33,284 bases of DNA from Gemmatimonadota bacterium (GTDB lineage Bacteria > Gemmatimonadota > Gemmatimonadetes > Gemmatimonadales > Gemmatimonadaceae), in assembly GCA_947462095.1 (NCBI GenBank), contig CANHNQ010000026.1:1-33284 (forward strand), written 5' to 3'. Position 1 is the first letter of the stretch. Each line of letters opens with the position of its first letter. The notes beneath the pieces were generated by a model, which did not search any database, was not told where the DNA came from, and was given only the letters and a program-made list of their open reading frames with translations. A program made the position numbers and the translations under genes. Positions 8,636 to 17,522 of this stretch are shown here, in pieces.

Positions 8636-10816
8636 TTACGCGATGGGTGGATCGTCGGGCAGTGCGTCACCCAGAATTGATGGTGCATAGTAGGCACGCG
8701 CGTATTGCTCCACCATGCGCCGCGCCGTGAACTGCTGCCCGGCCACACGAATGGAGTGCTTCATCGTGGCCAGCCAGCGACGCGGCAAGTCGTTCTTGTC
8801 CACGTCGTAGTATCGCGGCACCACTTCCTGTTCGAGTAACTCGTACAGCCGGTTGGACGTGCTCACCCCCGCCTCGTCGTCTTCTTCCGGCGTGATCGCC
8901 CACCCGTTGTTGCCTTCGTAGCCTTCTTCCCACCATCCGTCGATGGTGGAGATCTGCGGCACGCCGTTCAAGGCGGCCTTCATGCCGCTCGTGCCCGACG
9001 CTTCGAGGGGGACGCGCGGCAGGTTCATCCACAGGTCCACGCCCTGCACGAGCAGGTGGGCGAGGTGCATGCCATAGTCTTCGACGAACGCGATGCGTCC
9101 TTCGAACTGCGGATCGCGGGTGAAGTGATACACGTTTTGCAGTACCTGCTTCCCCGGGTTGTCGGCCGGATGCGCCTTGCCGGCGAACACGATCTGCACC
9201 GGACGGTGCAGATCGGTGACCAGCTTTCGCAGGCGTTCGACATCGCGGAAGATCAAATCGGCGCGCTTGTACGTGGCGAATCGACGCGCGAATCCGATGG
9301 TCAGCGTCTTCGGGTCGAGCAGGGTGCCGGCACCCACCAGCTGCGTGGCCTCGATCTGCCGCCGCGCGAACGCGCTGCGCGCCTCTTCGCGCACCAGACG
9401 CATGAGCGTGTTCTTGAGCCGCGCGTGCGTGAACCACAACGCCTCGTCGTCGAGCGTGAGCACCTGTTCCCAGAGTGCAGGGTCACCACTGTGGCCCCAC
9501 GCCGGACCGAGGTGGTCGTCCAGCAGCTTCATGATCGGGTTGGCCATCCACGTGGCGAGATGGACACCGTTCGTCACGTGTCCCACGGGAATGTGCTCGG
9601 CTTCGCGGCCATTCCAGAGTGACCGGCTCATGTGACGCGTCACGATCCCATGACGACGCGACACCGCGTTCACGCGGCGGGAGAGTCGTACCGACGCCGC
9701 CGTCATGTGATACACACCGGTGCCCGACTCCGGCATGTAGCCGATGCGCAGAAACGTGTCCGCGTCGATGCCCATGTCGTTCCAGTAGCCGTTGGCGCAC
9801 TGACGCACTTCGTTCACGCCGAAGTGATCGTGGCCGGCGGGCACGGGCGTGTGGGTGGTGAAGACGCTGCGGTTCCGTACGCGCTTGACCGCTTCGCCAT
9901 ACGACACGCCCTGCTGGCACAGCTCGCGCACGCGCTCGACCATCATGAACGCCGCGTGTCCTTCGTTGGCGTGCCACGCCGCCGGCGCGATGCCGAGGGC
10001 ACGCAGCGCGCGAACGCCGCCGACACCCAGCAGCCATTCCTGACGGAGGCGCATGGCCGGGCCACCCGAGTACAGCTTCGAGAGCAACGGACGGTCGTCG
10101 GGATGATTCTCGGGGAGATCGGAATCGAGCAGGTACACGGGCACGCGGCCCACCTGCATCTTCCAAACGCGGATGTTGATGTCGCGGCCGAAGGTGTTCA
10201 CGGTCACGAGATGCTTCTCGCCATCCTTGCCGGGGAGCGGGACGATCGGCACGGCGTTGAAGTCGATGGCATCGTTCGAGTCTTCCTGCCAGCCGTCGAC
10301 GCGGATGTGCTGATCGAAGTACCCCTGACGATACAGAATGCCCACGGCTACGAGCGGGATACCGAGGTCGGACGCCGTCTTGAGATGGTCGCCGGCGAGG
10401 ACGCCGAGGCCACCCGAATAGATCGGCACCGAATTGTGCACGCCGAACTCGGCGCAGAAGTACGCGACCGGCTGACCGCGCAGTTCGGGGAAGGTCCGGG
10501 CGTACCAGGTGTGGTCGTCCGACCGCTCCGTGGCGAGCCACTGCATCGCGCGATCGTAGCGCGCGCAAAAGACGGCGTCCTCGGAGAGCGCCACGAGACG
10601 GGCGGGCTCCACGAGCTGGAGCAACCGGATCGGATTGTGCCGCAGCCGGTGCCAGAGGCTCTCATCGATTTCCCTGAAGAGCATCCGCGCGTCGCGATTC
10701 CAGCTCCACGCCAGATTGTGCGCGAGAAGGGCCAGCCCCGCGAGCCGACCTGGCAGCGGGGCGGGGTCAGGGACCAGCGGGGCAGGCGGCGCTTCGACAG
10801 ATGCGGTCATATCCAC
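8636..10816 (-). CDS. glgP: Alpha-glucan (glycogen) phosphorylase, GT35 with DUF3417-type N-terminus
   Basis: VAYFCAEFGVHNSVPIYSGGLGVLAGDHLKTASDLGIPLVAVGILYRQGYF; PLEASGTSGMKAALNGVPQISTIDGWWEEGYEGNNGW. Confidence 0.93.
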   Translation of the reverse strand: MDMTASVEAPPAPLVPDPAPLPGRLAGLALLAHNLAWSWNRDARMLFREIDESLWHRLRHNPIRLLQLVEPARLVALSEDAVFCARYDRAMQWLATERSDDHTWYARTFPELRGQPVAYFCAEFGVHNSVPIYSGGLGVLAGDHLKTASDLGIPLVAVGILYRQGYFDQHIRVDGWQEDSNDAIDFNAVPIVPLPGKDGEKHLVTVNTFGRDINIRVWKMQVGRVPVYLLDSDLPENHPDDRPLLSKLYSGGPAMRLRQEWLLGVGGVRALRALGIAPAAWHANEGHAAFMMVERVRELCQQGVSYGEAVKRVRNRSVFTTHTPVPAGHDHFGVNEVRQCANGYWNDMGIDADTFLRIGYMPESGTGVYHMTAASVRLSRRVNAVSRRHGIVTRHMSRSLWNGREAEHIPVGHVTNGVHLATWMANPIMKLLDDHLGPAWGHSGDPALWEQVLTLDDEALWFTHARLKNTLMRLVREEARSAFARRQIEATQLVGAGTLLDPKTLTIGFARRFATYKRADLIFRDVERLRKLVTDLHRPVQIVFAGKAHPADNPGKQVLQNVYHFTRDPQFEGRIAFVEDYGMHLAHLLVQGVDLWMNLPRVPLEASGTSGMKAALNGVPQISTIDGWWEEGYEGNNGWAITPEEDDEAGVSTSNRLYELLEQEVVPRYYDVDKNDLPRRWLATMKHSIRVAGQQFTARRMVEQYARAYYAPSILGDALPDDPPIA

Positions 10817-10997
10817 GGGAACTCGAGACAGAAATGCGACGCTGAAAGGTCGCGTCCAGACGTACGCCGAAAGGTAGGCACGCGCGTGCCGGTGTGGACA
10901 GGTGGACGGGCCCGGAGTAGTGTGCGGATGTGCCCCCGGATGACCGGTCGAGCGTCGGACCGGACCGTCCGAATGTTCTCATCATTCCCGCTGGACC

Positions 10998-13532
10998 ATG
11001 CCGCCACTGCGCCACCGTCCGACCTCGCGGTCCACCGCGATCGATGTGTTCAAGTTCGGTGGGGCGTCCTTGGCCGATGCGGCAGCGGTCCGCCACGCGA
11101 TTGCGCTCATCCTCGAGCCGCGTCCATCGCGGGTGGTGACGGTGGTGTCGGCGCTGGCCGGCGTGACCGACGCCCTGCTGGCGATCGCTGAGGCCGCACG
11201 CCTCGGCGAGGTGGTCGCCGTGGATGAACAGGTCACGAAGCTGCATCGGCGACATGCCGCCGTGGCCGCTGGGATCATCGGCAACGCCCGAGTCCGGGCA
11301 CGACTGCTCCGCGAACTCGACGCGGCCTTCAGCGAGTTGCGCACCCTCGCGCATGGCGTGGCCAGCTTGCGTGAGCTGACGCCGCGCACGATGGACTTTC
11401 TGCTGGTGCGTGGCGAACAGCTCTCGGCACGTCTGGTGGTGGCGGGGCTGCTCGCCCGTGGCGCGAAGGCGGCATACGTCGAGGCGGCCACGCTGATTCA
11501 CACCGACGGCGTGTTCGGCGGGGCGTTCCCGGATCTCGCAGCCACCGATCGCGCCGTGCGCGCGCAGCTGCGCCCGCTGCTCGCGAAGCATGTGCTTCCC
11601 GTGGTCCCGGGCTTTGTCGGGGGGGCGCCCGACGGCGCGCTGGTGACGCTGGGCCGCGGTGGCAGTGATCTCACCGCCACCGTGCTGGGGCGTTCCCTGC
11701 GTGCCCAGCGGATCACACTGTGGAAAGATGTGCCGGGGCTGATGACCACCGATCCGCGGTTGGTGCCCAGCGCACGCATCGTGCCGCAGCTGAACGTGCG
11801 CGAAGCGGCGGAGCTCGCGTACTACGGGGCGAAGGTGCTGCATCCGCGGGCCCTCATTCCGCTGGCGCGCGTGCGCGTGCCGGTGTTCGTGCGGCCGTTT
11901 GCCGATCCCACCGCGCCGGGCACCGAGATCTCGGTGCGCCACACGCTCACGCGCTATCCCGTGAAGGCGCTCTCCATCGTGCGCCGTCAGGCGCTGGTCA
12001 CGGTCACCGGCAACGGGATGCTGGGGGTCCCCGGCATCGCCGCACGGACGTTTGCGGCGCTGCAGCAGGCAGGCATTTCGGTCACCCTCATCTCGCAGGC
12101 CTCGTCGGAGCATTCGATCTGCCTGTGCGTGCCGGCCGAACGGGGGGCGGAGGCGCGCGCTGCGCTGGAGCACGCGTTCGCGCTCGAGCTGTCGCGCCGC
12201 GAACTGGAAGGGATGGACGTGCAGCGCGGGATGGCCACGCTGGCCGTGGTCGGGCTGGGCATGGCCGGTTCGCCGGGCATCGCGTCACGTATGTTCACGT
12301 CGCTGTCGAAGGCGGGCGTGAACATCGTGGCCATCGCCCAGGGATCGAGTGAGCTGAACATCTCGGTGGTGATCGCCGAGCCCGATGCCGAAGTCGCGGC
12401 GCGGGCGGTCCACCACGAGTTTCAGCTCGACAAGATCGGCGGCGGCGGCCTGCGCGAGGACGACCGTCTGGACGTCGTCGTCCTTGGCGTGGGGCTCATC
12501 GGCCGGGAGCTGTTGCGCATGTTGCCGCGCGTGCGGCGTCGCGTGAAGCCCACCATCGTCGGGTTGGTGGATCGCAGCGGCTTTGTGTTCGCGCCGGATG
12601 GGTTCACGGCGCGTCAGATGGCGACCTACGCCAAGGCCAAGGAGACGGGCGGCACGCTGGCCACGATGCCTGGCGGCCAGAAGGGGACGGCCGCCGAGGC
12701 GGTCGCGTACATCGGCGCGCACGCCTTGTCACGACCGGTGCTGGTCGATGTCACGGCCCACGAAACGCTGCCGGCCATTCGCGCCGCGATCGTGGCAAAC
12801 ATGGACATCGTGATGGCGAACAAGCGACCGTTGTCGGCACCGCGTGCCGAGGTCGCATCGCTGCGGGCGCTGGCGGCGACGCACGGATCGCGGCTGTTAC
12901 ACGAGACCACCGTGGGCGCCGGTCTCCCGGTGATGGACAGCTACGCGAAGCTCGTGGAGACGGGCGACAAGGTGCTCCGCATCGAGGGATGCACGTCGGG
13001 GACGCTGGGGTTCCTGCTCACGGAACTCGGTAAGGGGCGCCCGTTCAGCGAGGCGCTACGCGATGCCATGTCACGCGGCTTCACCGAGCCGGACCCGCGC
13101 GACGACTTGTCGGGGATGGACGTGGCGCGCAAGGCGCTCATTCTGGCTCGGATGATGGGCTTTGGCGGTGACCTGACCGACGTCACCGTCGAATCGCTGG
13201 TGCCGACGGCCTATCGCGCCATGCCGTTGCCAACGTTTCTGGCCTCGCTGTCGGCGCAGGATGCCGCGTGGGCCGCGCGTTTCGCGGCGGCCACCAAGCA
13301 GGGGCGTGTGCTCCGCTACGTCTTGAACGCGTCTCCCCGCAAAGTCGAAGTGGGGCTACGCGCGGTGCCGCTCACGCATCCGCTGGCGGGATTGCGCGGC
13401 ACCGACAATCAAATCGTCTTCACCACCATGCGTTATCGTGAGCATCCTCTGGTGATCACTGGGCCGGGCGCCGGTCCGGCGGTCACCGCGGCCGGTGTGC
13501 TCAACGACATCCTTCAGCTGACGCCGTCATGA
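10998..13532 (+). CDS. thrA: Bifunctional aspartate kinase / homoserine dehydrogenase
   Basis: AK motif FKFGGASLADAAAVR, tandem ACT region, HSD Rossmann VVVLGVGLIGRELL and catalytic region MDIVMANKRPLSAP. Confidence 0.93.
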   Translation: MPPLRHRPTSRSTAIDVFKFGGASLADAAAVRHAIALILEPRPSRVVTVVSALAGVTDALLAIAEAARLGEVVAVDEQVTKLHRRHAAVAAGIIGNARVRARLLRELDAAFSELRTLAHGVASLRELTPRTMDFLLVRGEQLSARLVVAGLLARGAKAAYVEAATLIHTDGVFGGAFPDLAATDRAVRAQLRPLLAKHVLPVVPGFVGGAPDGALVTLGRGGSDLTATVLGRSLRAQRITLWKDVPGLMTTDPRLVPSARIVPQLNVREAAELAYYGAKVLHPRALIPLARVRVPVFVRPFADPTAPGTEISVRHTLTRYPVKALSIVRRQALVTVTGNGMLGVPGIAARTFAALQQAGISVTLISQASSEHSICLCVPAERGAEARAALEHAFALELSRRELEGMDVQRGMATLAVVGLGMAGSPGIASRMFTSLSKAGVNIVAIAQGSSELNISVVIAEPDAEVAARAVHHEFQLDKIGGGGLREDDRLDVVVLGVGLIGRELLRMLPRVRRRVKPTIVGLVDRSGFVFAPDGFTARQMATYAKAKETGGTLATMPGGQKGTAAEAVAYIGAHALSRPVLVDVTAHETLPAIRAAIVANMDIVMANKRPLSAPRAEVASLRALAATHGSRLLHETTVGAGLPVMDSYAKLVETGDKVLRIEGCTSGTLGFLLTELGKGRPFSEALRDAMSRGFTEPDPRDDLSGMDVARKALILARMMGFGGDLTDVTVESLVPTAYRAMPLPTFLASLSAQDAAWAARFAAATKQGRVLRYVLNASPRKVEVGLRAVPLTHPLAGLRGTDNQIVFTTMRYREHPLVITGPGAGPAVTAAGVLNDILQLTPS

Positions 13533-14911
13533 CCACGCCGATGTCTCACCCGTTGCCGGCCGACGCGGTATTCCTGCCCGCCGGGGTCACGGGACTGCCG
13601 GTCGGTGCCGAACACAGCGTGCAACGCTGCGCCGCCTGCGGACAGTTGCTCTCCCCGCTCGACGCGGCCCCCGATTGTCCGACCTGTGGCGGATTGCTCG
13701 AGATTCTGCATCGCGCGCCCGTCGATGCGTTCGGGGCGCCGCTCTCGGCCGACGCGCTCAAGCACGGGTTCTCGCAGCACTGCTGCGCGCGCCCGATAGG
13801 ACATGCCTCAGGGGTGTGGCGCTTCGAGTCGATCGTGATGCCCGGTGCCGCCGAGGCGATCGTGAGTCACCCCGAGGGGAACACGCCGTTGTTGTCGCGC
13901 GCGGCGATCTCGCGGTACACGGGCTGTGACGGATTGCTGATCAAGCACGAAGGGCACAATCCTACCGGCTCCTTCAAAGATCGCGGCATGACCGTGGGCA
14001 CCACCCAAGCCGTACGTATCGGTGCGAGCGCCGTGGCATGCGCGAGCACCGGCAACACGTCGGCGGCGCTGGCGTCGTATGCCGCGCAGGCCGGCATTCC
14101 CGGACTGGTGTTCGTCCCGGCGGGGAAAATCGCCCTGGGCAAGCTGGCGCAGACGTTGTCGTATGGTGCGCGCACGCTGCTCGTGAAGGGGGATTTCGAC
14201 GCGTGCCTGCGGCTGGTGCAGCAGGCGTCGCGCGAACTGGGGATCTATCTGCTCAACTCCATCAATCCGTGGCGCGTGGAAGGGCAGAAGACCATCGTCT
14301 TCGAACTCTTGCAGCAGCTCGGGTGGAACGCGCCCGACTTCCTCGTGTTGCCGGCCGGCAACCTGGGCAACACCGCGGCGTTCGGGAAGGCGCTGCGCGA
14401 AGCGAAGGCGCTCGGGCTCATTTCGAAAGTGCCGCGCCTCGTGAGCGTACAGGCGGCCGGCGCGGCGCCGTTCGCGCGGGCGTTCCGCGAAGACTTTGCC
14501 ACGCGGTACACGGTGCAGGCGGACACGATCGCCACGGCGATTCGCATCGGTGATCCGGCGTCGTGGGATCGCGCCGTGCGCGCGATTCGCGAAACCGACG
14601 GCCTCGTGATTTCGGCGACCGACGACGAGATCATCGACGCCAAGGTCACGATCGATGGCGCCGGCGTGGGCTGCGAGCCGGCCAGTGCCGCCAGTGTGGC
14701 CGGCGTCCGTCAGCTGGTGCGCGACGGGATTATCCGCTCGGGTGACACCGTGGTGGCGGTGCTGACCGGACACGTGCTCAAGGATCCGGGCATGCTGGTG
14801 GAGCTGCATCAGCGGGAAGATTACGCGCGCGCGAACCGCCCCATGGAGATCGAGGCCTCGGTGAGCGCGGTGGACGCGGTGTTGCACAGCATGCGCGGGA
14901 GTGCGTCGTGA
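13529..14911 (+). CDS. thrC: Threonine synthase with N-terminal Cys4 ribbon
   Basis: CAACGQLL...CPTCGG ribbon; PLP lysine motif HNPTGSFKDRGMTVG; STGNTSAALASYAAQAG. ATGA overlap with thrA. Confidence 0.93.
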   Translation: MTTPMSHPLPADAVFLPAGVTGLPVGAEHSVQRCAACGQLLSPLDAAPDCPTCGGLLEILHRAPVDAFGAPLSADALKHGFSQHCCARPIGHASGVWRFESIVMPGAAEAIVSHPEGNTPLLSRAAISRYTGCDGLLIKHEGHNPTGSFKDRGMTVGTTQAVRIGASAVACASTGNTSAALASYAAQAGIPGLVFVPAGKIALGKLAQTLSYGARTLLVKGDFDACLRLVQQASRELGIYLLNSINPWRVEGQKTIVFELLQQLGWNAPDFLVLPAGNLGNTAAFGKALREAKALGLISKVPRLVSVQAAGAAPFARAFREDFATRYTVQADTIATAIRIGDPASWDRAVRAIRETDGLVISATDDEIIDAKVTIDGAGVGCEPASAASVAGVRQLVRDGIIRSGDTVVAVLTGHVLKDPGMLVELHQREDYARANRPMEIEASVSAVDAVLHSMRGSAS

Positions 14912-15663
14912 CCGGCCCGGGCATGCACGCACTGGCGTCGCCGCGTCGTACGCTGATCACCGGCGCGGCGCGTCCGCTTGGGGTGGAGCTGGTGCGGCAG
15001 TGTCTCAGCCGCGGCGACAAGGTGTACGCGGCGGCGCGCAATCCAGCCCGGGTTCCGGTGCTGGCCGACCTGCGCGCCGAGTACGGCGGGTTGGAGTTGA
15101 TCGCACTCGATCCCGCCGATCCGTCGCTGGTGGCCGACGCCGTGCCGGTGCTGGAGAGCCTCACGGATACGCTCGACCAGTTGATCATCGCGCCGGCCGA
15201 GCCGGGACAGCACGAGAAGCTGGCGGACAGCGAGCGCGACGAAATGTTGTCGACCTTGTCGGGCACCGGGCTCACCGAGCACTATCGGCGGCACGCGGTC
15301 GCACCGCTCCTGCTGGTGCGAACCCTGCTGCCATTTCTCGCCAATCGCGACGGCGCGCGGGTGCTGGTGGTCAGCAGCTGGCTGGGCTCACTCGCCGGCA
15401 AGACGCAGGGCGGGGACTACGCCACCTGCGCCAGCGGTGCCGCGTTGCACATGCATATGCGTGCGCTGGCCCATGACCTCAGTGACGAGCGCATCGTGCT
15501 GATGCTTGGCAACCCCGGGCATTTCGCCACCACGCCGGATGGGCCGGCGTTCCGCGTGCCGATCGATCAAGCCGCGATCGGGTTGCTGAGCCAGATGGAG
15601 CGGCTGCCGAAGGAGAAGACAGGGAGCTTTCTGGATTGGACGGGGGCGGAGCGCGCGTGGTGA
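14908..15663 (+). CDS. SDR-fold protein with degenerate catalytic residues
   Basis: GTG start overlapping the thrC stop (GTGA). SDR-like TLITGAARPLGVELVRQ and VLVVSSWLGSLAG...GGDYATCASGAALHMHMRALAHDL. Confidence 0.82.
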   Translation: MTGPGMHALASPRRTLITGAARPLGVELVRQCLSRGDKVYAAARNPARVPVLADLRAEYGGLELIALDPADPSLVADAVPVLESLTDTLDQLIIAPAEPGQHEKLADSERDEMLSTLSGTGLTEHYRRHAVAPLLLVRTLLPFLANRDGARVLVVSSWLGSLAGKTQGGDYATCASGAALHMHMRALAHDLSDERIVLMLGNPGHFATTPDGPAFRVPIDQAAIGLLSQMERLPKEKTGSFLDWTGAERAW

Positions 15664-15746
15664 GGTAGTCCGTCGCCGCGGGAGTCGGGGCATCGCCCGC
15701 GTGCCGTCGCCTTGCCGGTCGTCCCCGCGTGGCATAGCATCTCCGC

Positions 15747-17402
15747 ATGTCCTCTCTTTCTCGTCTGCTCGCCGTCCCGGCGCTGATGCTCTCCGTTCTC
15801 ACGGGCTCGGTGCTCGTGGCGCAAGACGCGCCGAGTCACACGGGCGCTCGGCGGGCCGGTATCGATGTGCTCCACTACGAATTCCGCGTCGATTTTCCGG
15901 CGCGCGCGTGGCCCGACACGATCCGCTTCGCTTCCACGACGACCGCGCGGCGCGTGAATGCGATGGCGCTCTCGCTCGATCTGTCGTCGGCGCTGCACGT
16001 GGACTCCACGCAGGTGAACGGGGTGCGCGTGGCGTTCACTCGCCCGGGCGACAGCGTGCGTGTGGCGTTGCCAAAGGGCGGGAACGATACCGTGCGTGTC
16101 GCGGTGTTCTATCGTGGGCTGCCCGCCGATGGCCTCATCGTACGCCGGGACTCGTTGCTCGGCTGGACAGCCTTTGGGGACAACTTCCCCGACCGGGCGC
16201 GGCAGTGGCTGGCGACGGTCGACCATCCATCGGACAAGGCGCTGGTGGACTGGATCGTGCGCGCGCCGGCCACCCATCGGGTGGTGGCCAACGGTGCACT
16301 CATCGAGGAGTCGCCCGAGCCGGGGCTCCCCGCCTCGCCGCTGGTGCGCACGCACTGGCGGACGGCGCGGCCGATCTACACCGGCCTGATGGTGATCGGC
16401 GTTTCACCGTTCGCGGTGCTCGAGCTGGGCGAGACCGCGTGCAACCTGGCCGAGCACGCGGGGTGTGTGCGTCAATCCGTGTGGGCGAGCCCGGACCGTC
16501 GTGCGGCCCTTCCGGGGAGTTTCGCGCGCGCGGGCGACATCGTGGCGTTTTTCTCGACGCTGGTCGCGCCGTTCCCGTACGAGAAGCTGGCGCACGTGGC
16601 CTCGTCCACGCGCTACGGCGGCATGGAAAACGCCGGGGCGATCTTCTACGACCAACGGTTATTTACCGTGGGCTCGCCTGGCGAATCGCTGATCGCGCAT
16701 GAAACGGCGCACCAGTGGTTCGGCGATGCCGTTACGGAGCGCGAATGGCCACACGTGTGGCTTTCTGAGGGGTTTGCCACGTACTTCGCCGCGCTGTGGA
16801 CGGAGCACGCGCACGGTGACAGCGCCTTTCTGGCGCAGATGCGCGGCATCCGTGCGAAGCTGCTCAAGTCGCCGATCACCGGAGAGAAGGCCGTGATCGA
16901 TACGACGCTCGACAATCTCACGAAGGTGCTCAACACGAACGTGTACGAAAAGGCCGGTTTCACGTTGCATCTGCTGCGGCGCGAGATCGGCGACTCGGCG
17001 TTCTTTCGCGGGATCCGCACGTACTATGCCGCGCATCGGCACGGGAACGCGCTCACCGCGGACCTTCAGCACGCCGTTGAGCGCGCCTCGCACCGCAAGC
17101 TCGACTGGTTCTTCGAGCAATGGCTGCGGCGACCGGGGTATGCCGAGGTGGACGCATCATGGTCGTGGAACGCGAAGACGAAACAGCTCAGTGCCCGGAT
17201 TCAGCAAGGGACCCGTTTCGCACCGTACCGGCTCTCCCTCATGGTCGATCTCACCACGGCCTCCGGAACCGTGAAGCACGTGCGTGTTACGGTGCCGGCG
17301 CAGGCGACATCGACGATCACGATTCCACTCACGCTTTCCGCGAAACCGCGCGCCGTGACGTTCGATGGGGACGTCTCATTCTTGGGCGTCTTGCGCCAGT
17401 AA
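15747..17402 (+). CDS. M1 family metallopeptidase (secreted)
   Basis: Signal peptide, YGGMENAGAIFYD, zinc motif HETAHQWFGDAV...WLSEGFATYFAALW. Confidence 0.92.
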   Translation: MSSLSRLLAVPALMLSVLTGSVLVAQDAPSHTGARRAGIDVLHYEFRVDFPARAWPDTIRFASTTTARRVNAMALSLDLSSALHVDSTQVNGVRVAFTRPGDSVRVALPKGGNDTVRVAVFYRGLPADGLIVRRDSLLGWTAFGDNFPDRARQWLATVDHPSDKALVDWIVRAPATHRVVANGALIEESPEPGLPASPLVRTHWRTARPIYTGLMVIGVSPFAVLELGETACNLAEHAGCVRQSVWASPDRRAALPGSFARAGDIVAFFSTLVAPFPYEKLAHVASSTRYGGMENAGAIFYDQRLFTVGSPGESLIAHETAHQWFGDAVTEREWPHVWLSEGFATYFAALWTEHAHGDSAFLAQMRGIRAKLLKSPITGEKAVIDTTLDNLTKVLNTNVYEKAGFTLHLLRREIGDSAFFRGIRTYYAAHRHGNALTADLQHAVERASHRKLDWFFEQWLRRPGYAEVDASWSWNAKTKQLSARIQQGTRFAPYRLSLMVDLTTASGTVKHVRVTVPAQATSTITIPLTLSAKPRAVTFDGDVSFLGVLRQ

Positions 17403-17522
17403 CGCTTGGGGGGCGTGTCACGACACCGCTGTACCGCCAGGGTCGCGGGCCAGCGGTGGCCGCGCTTCGTGCGTAGCCTGAGGCGTCCGGTCGCCTCGCC
17501 TCCACGTTCTCTCCGCCGTGCC

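Noticed and set aside
10817-10997. Threonine-type attenuator leader peptide upstream of thrA
   Set aside because: No short ORF with Thr/Ile-codon run and no clear terminator/antiterminator pair was visible; only a weak 5-bp hairpin.
9632-11191. 519-aa plus-strand ORF spanning glgP and the thrA start
   Set aside because: Shadow frame of glgP; no domain and would run through the divergent promoter region.
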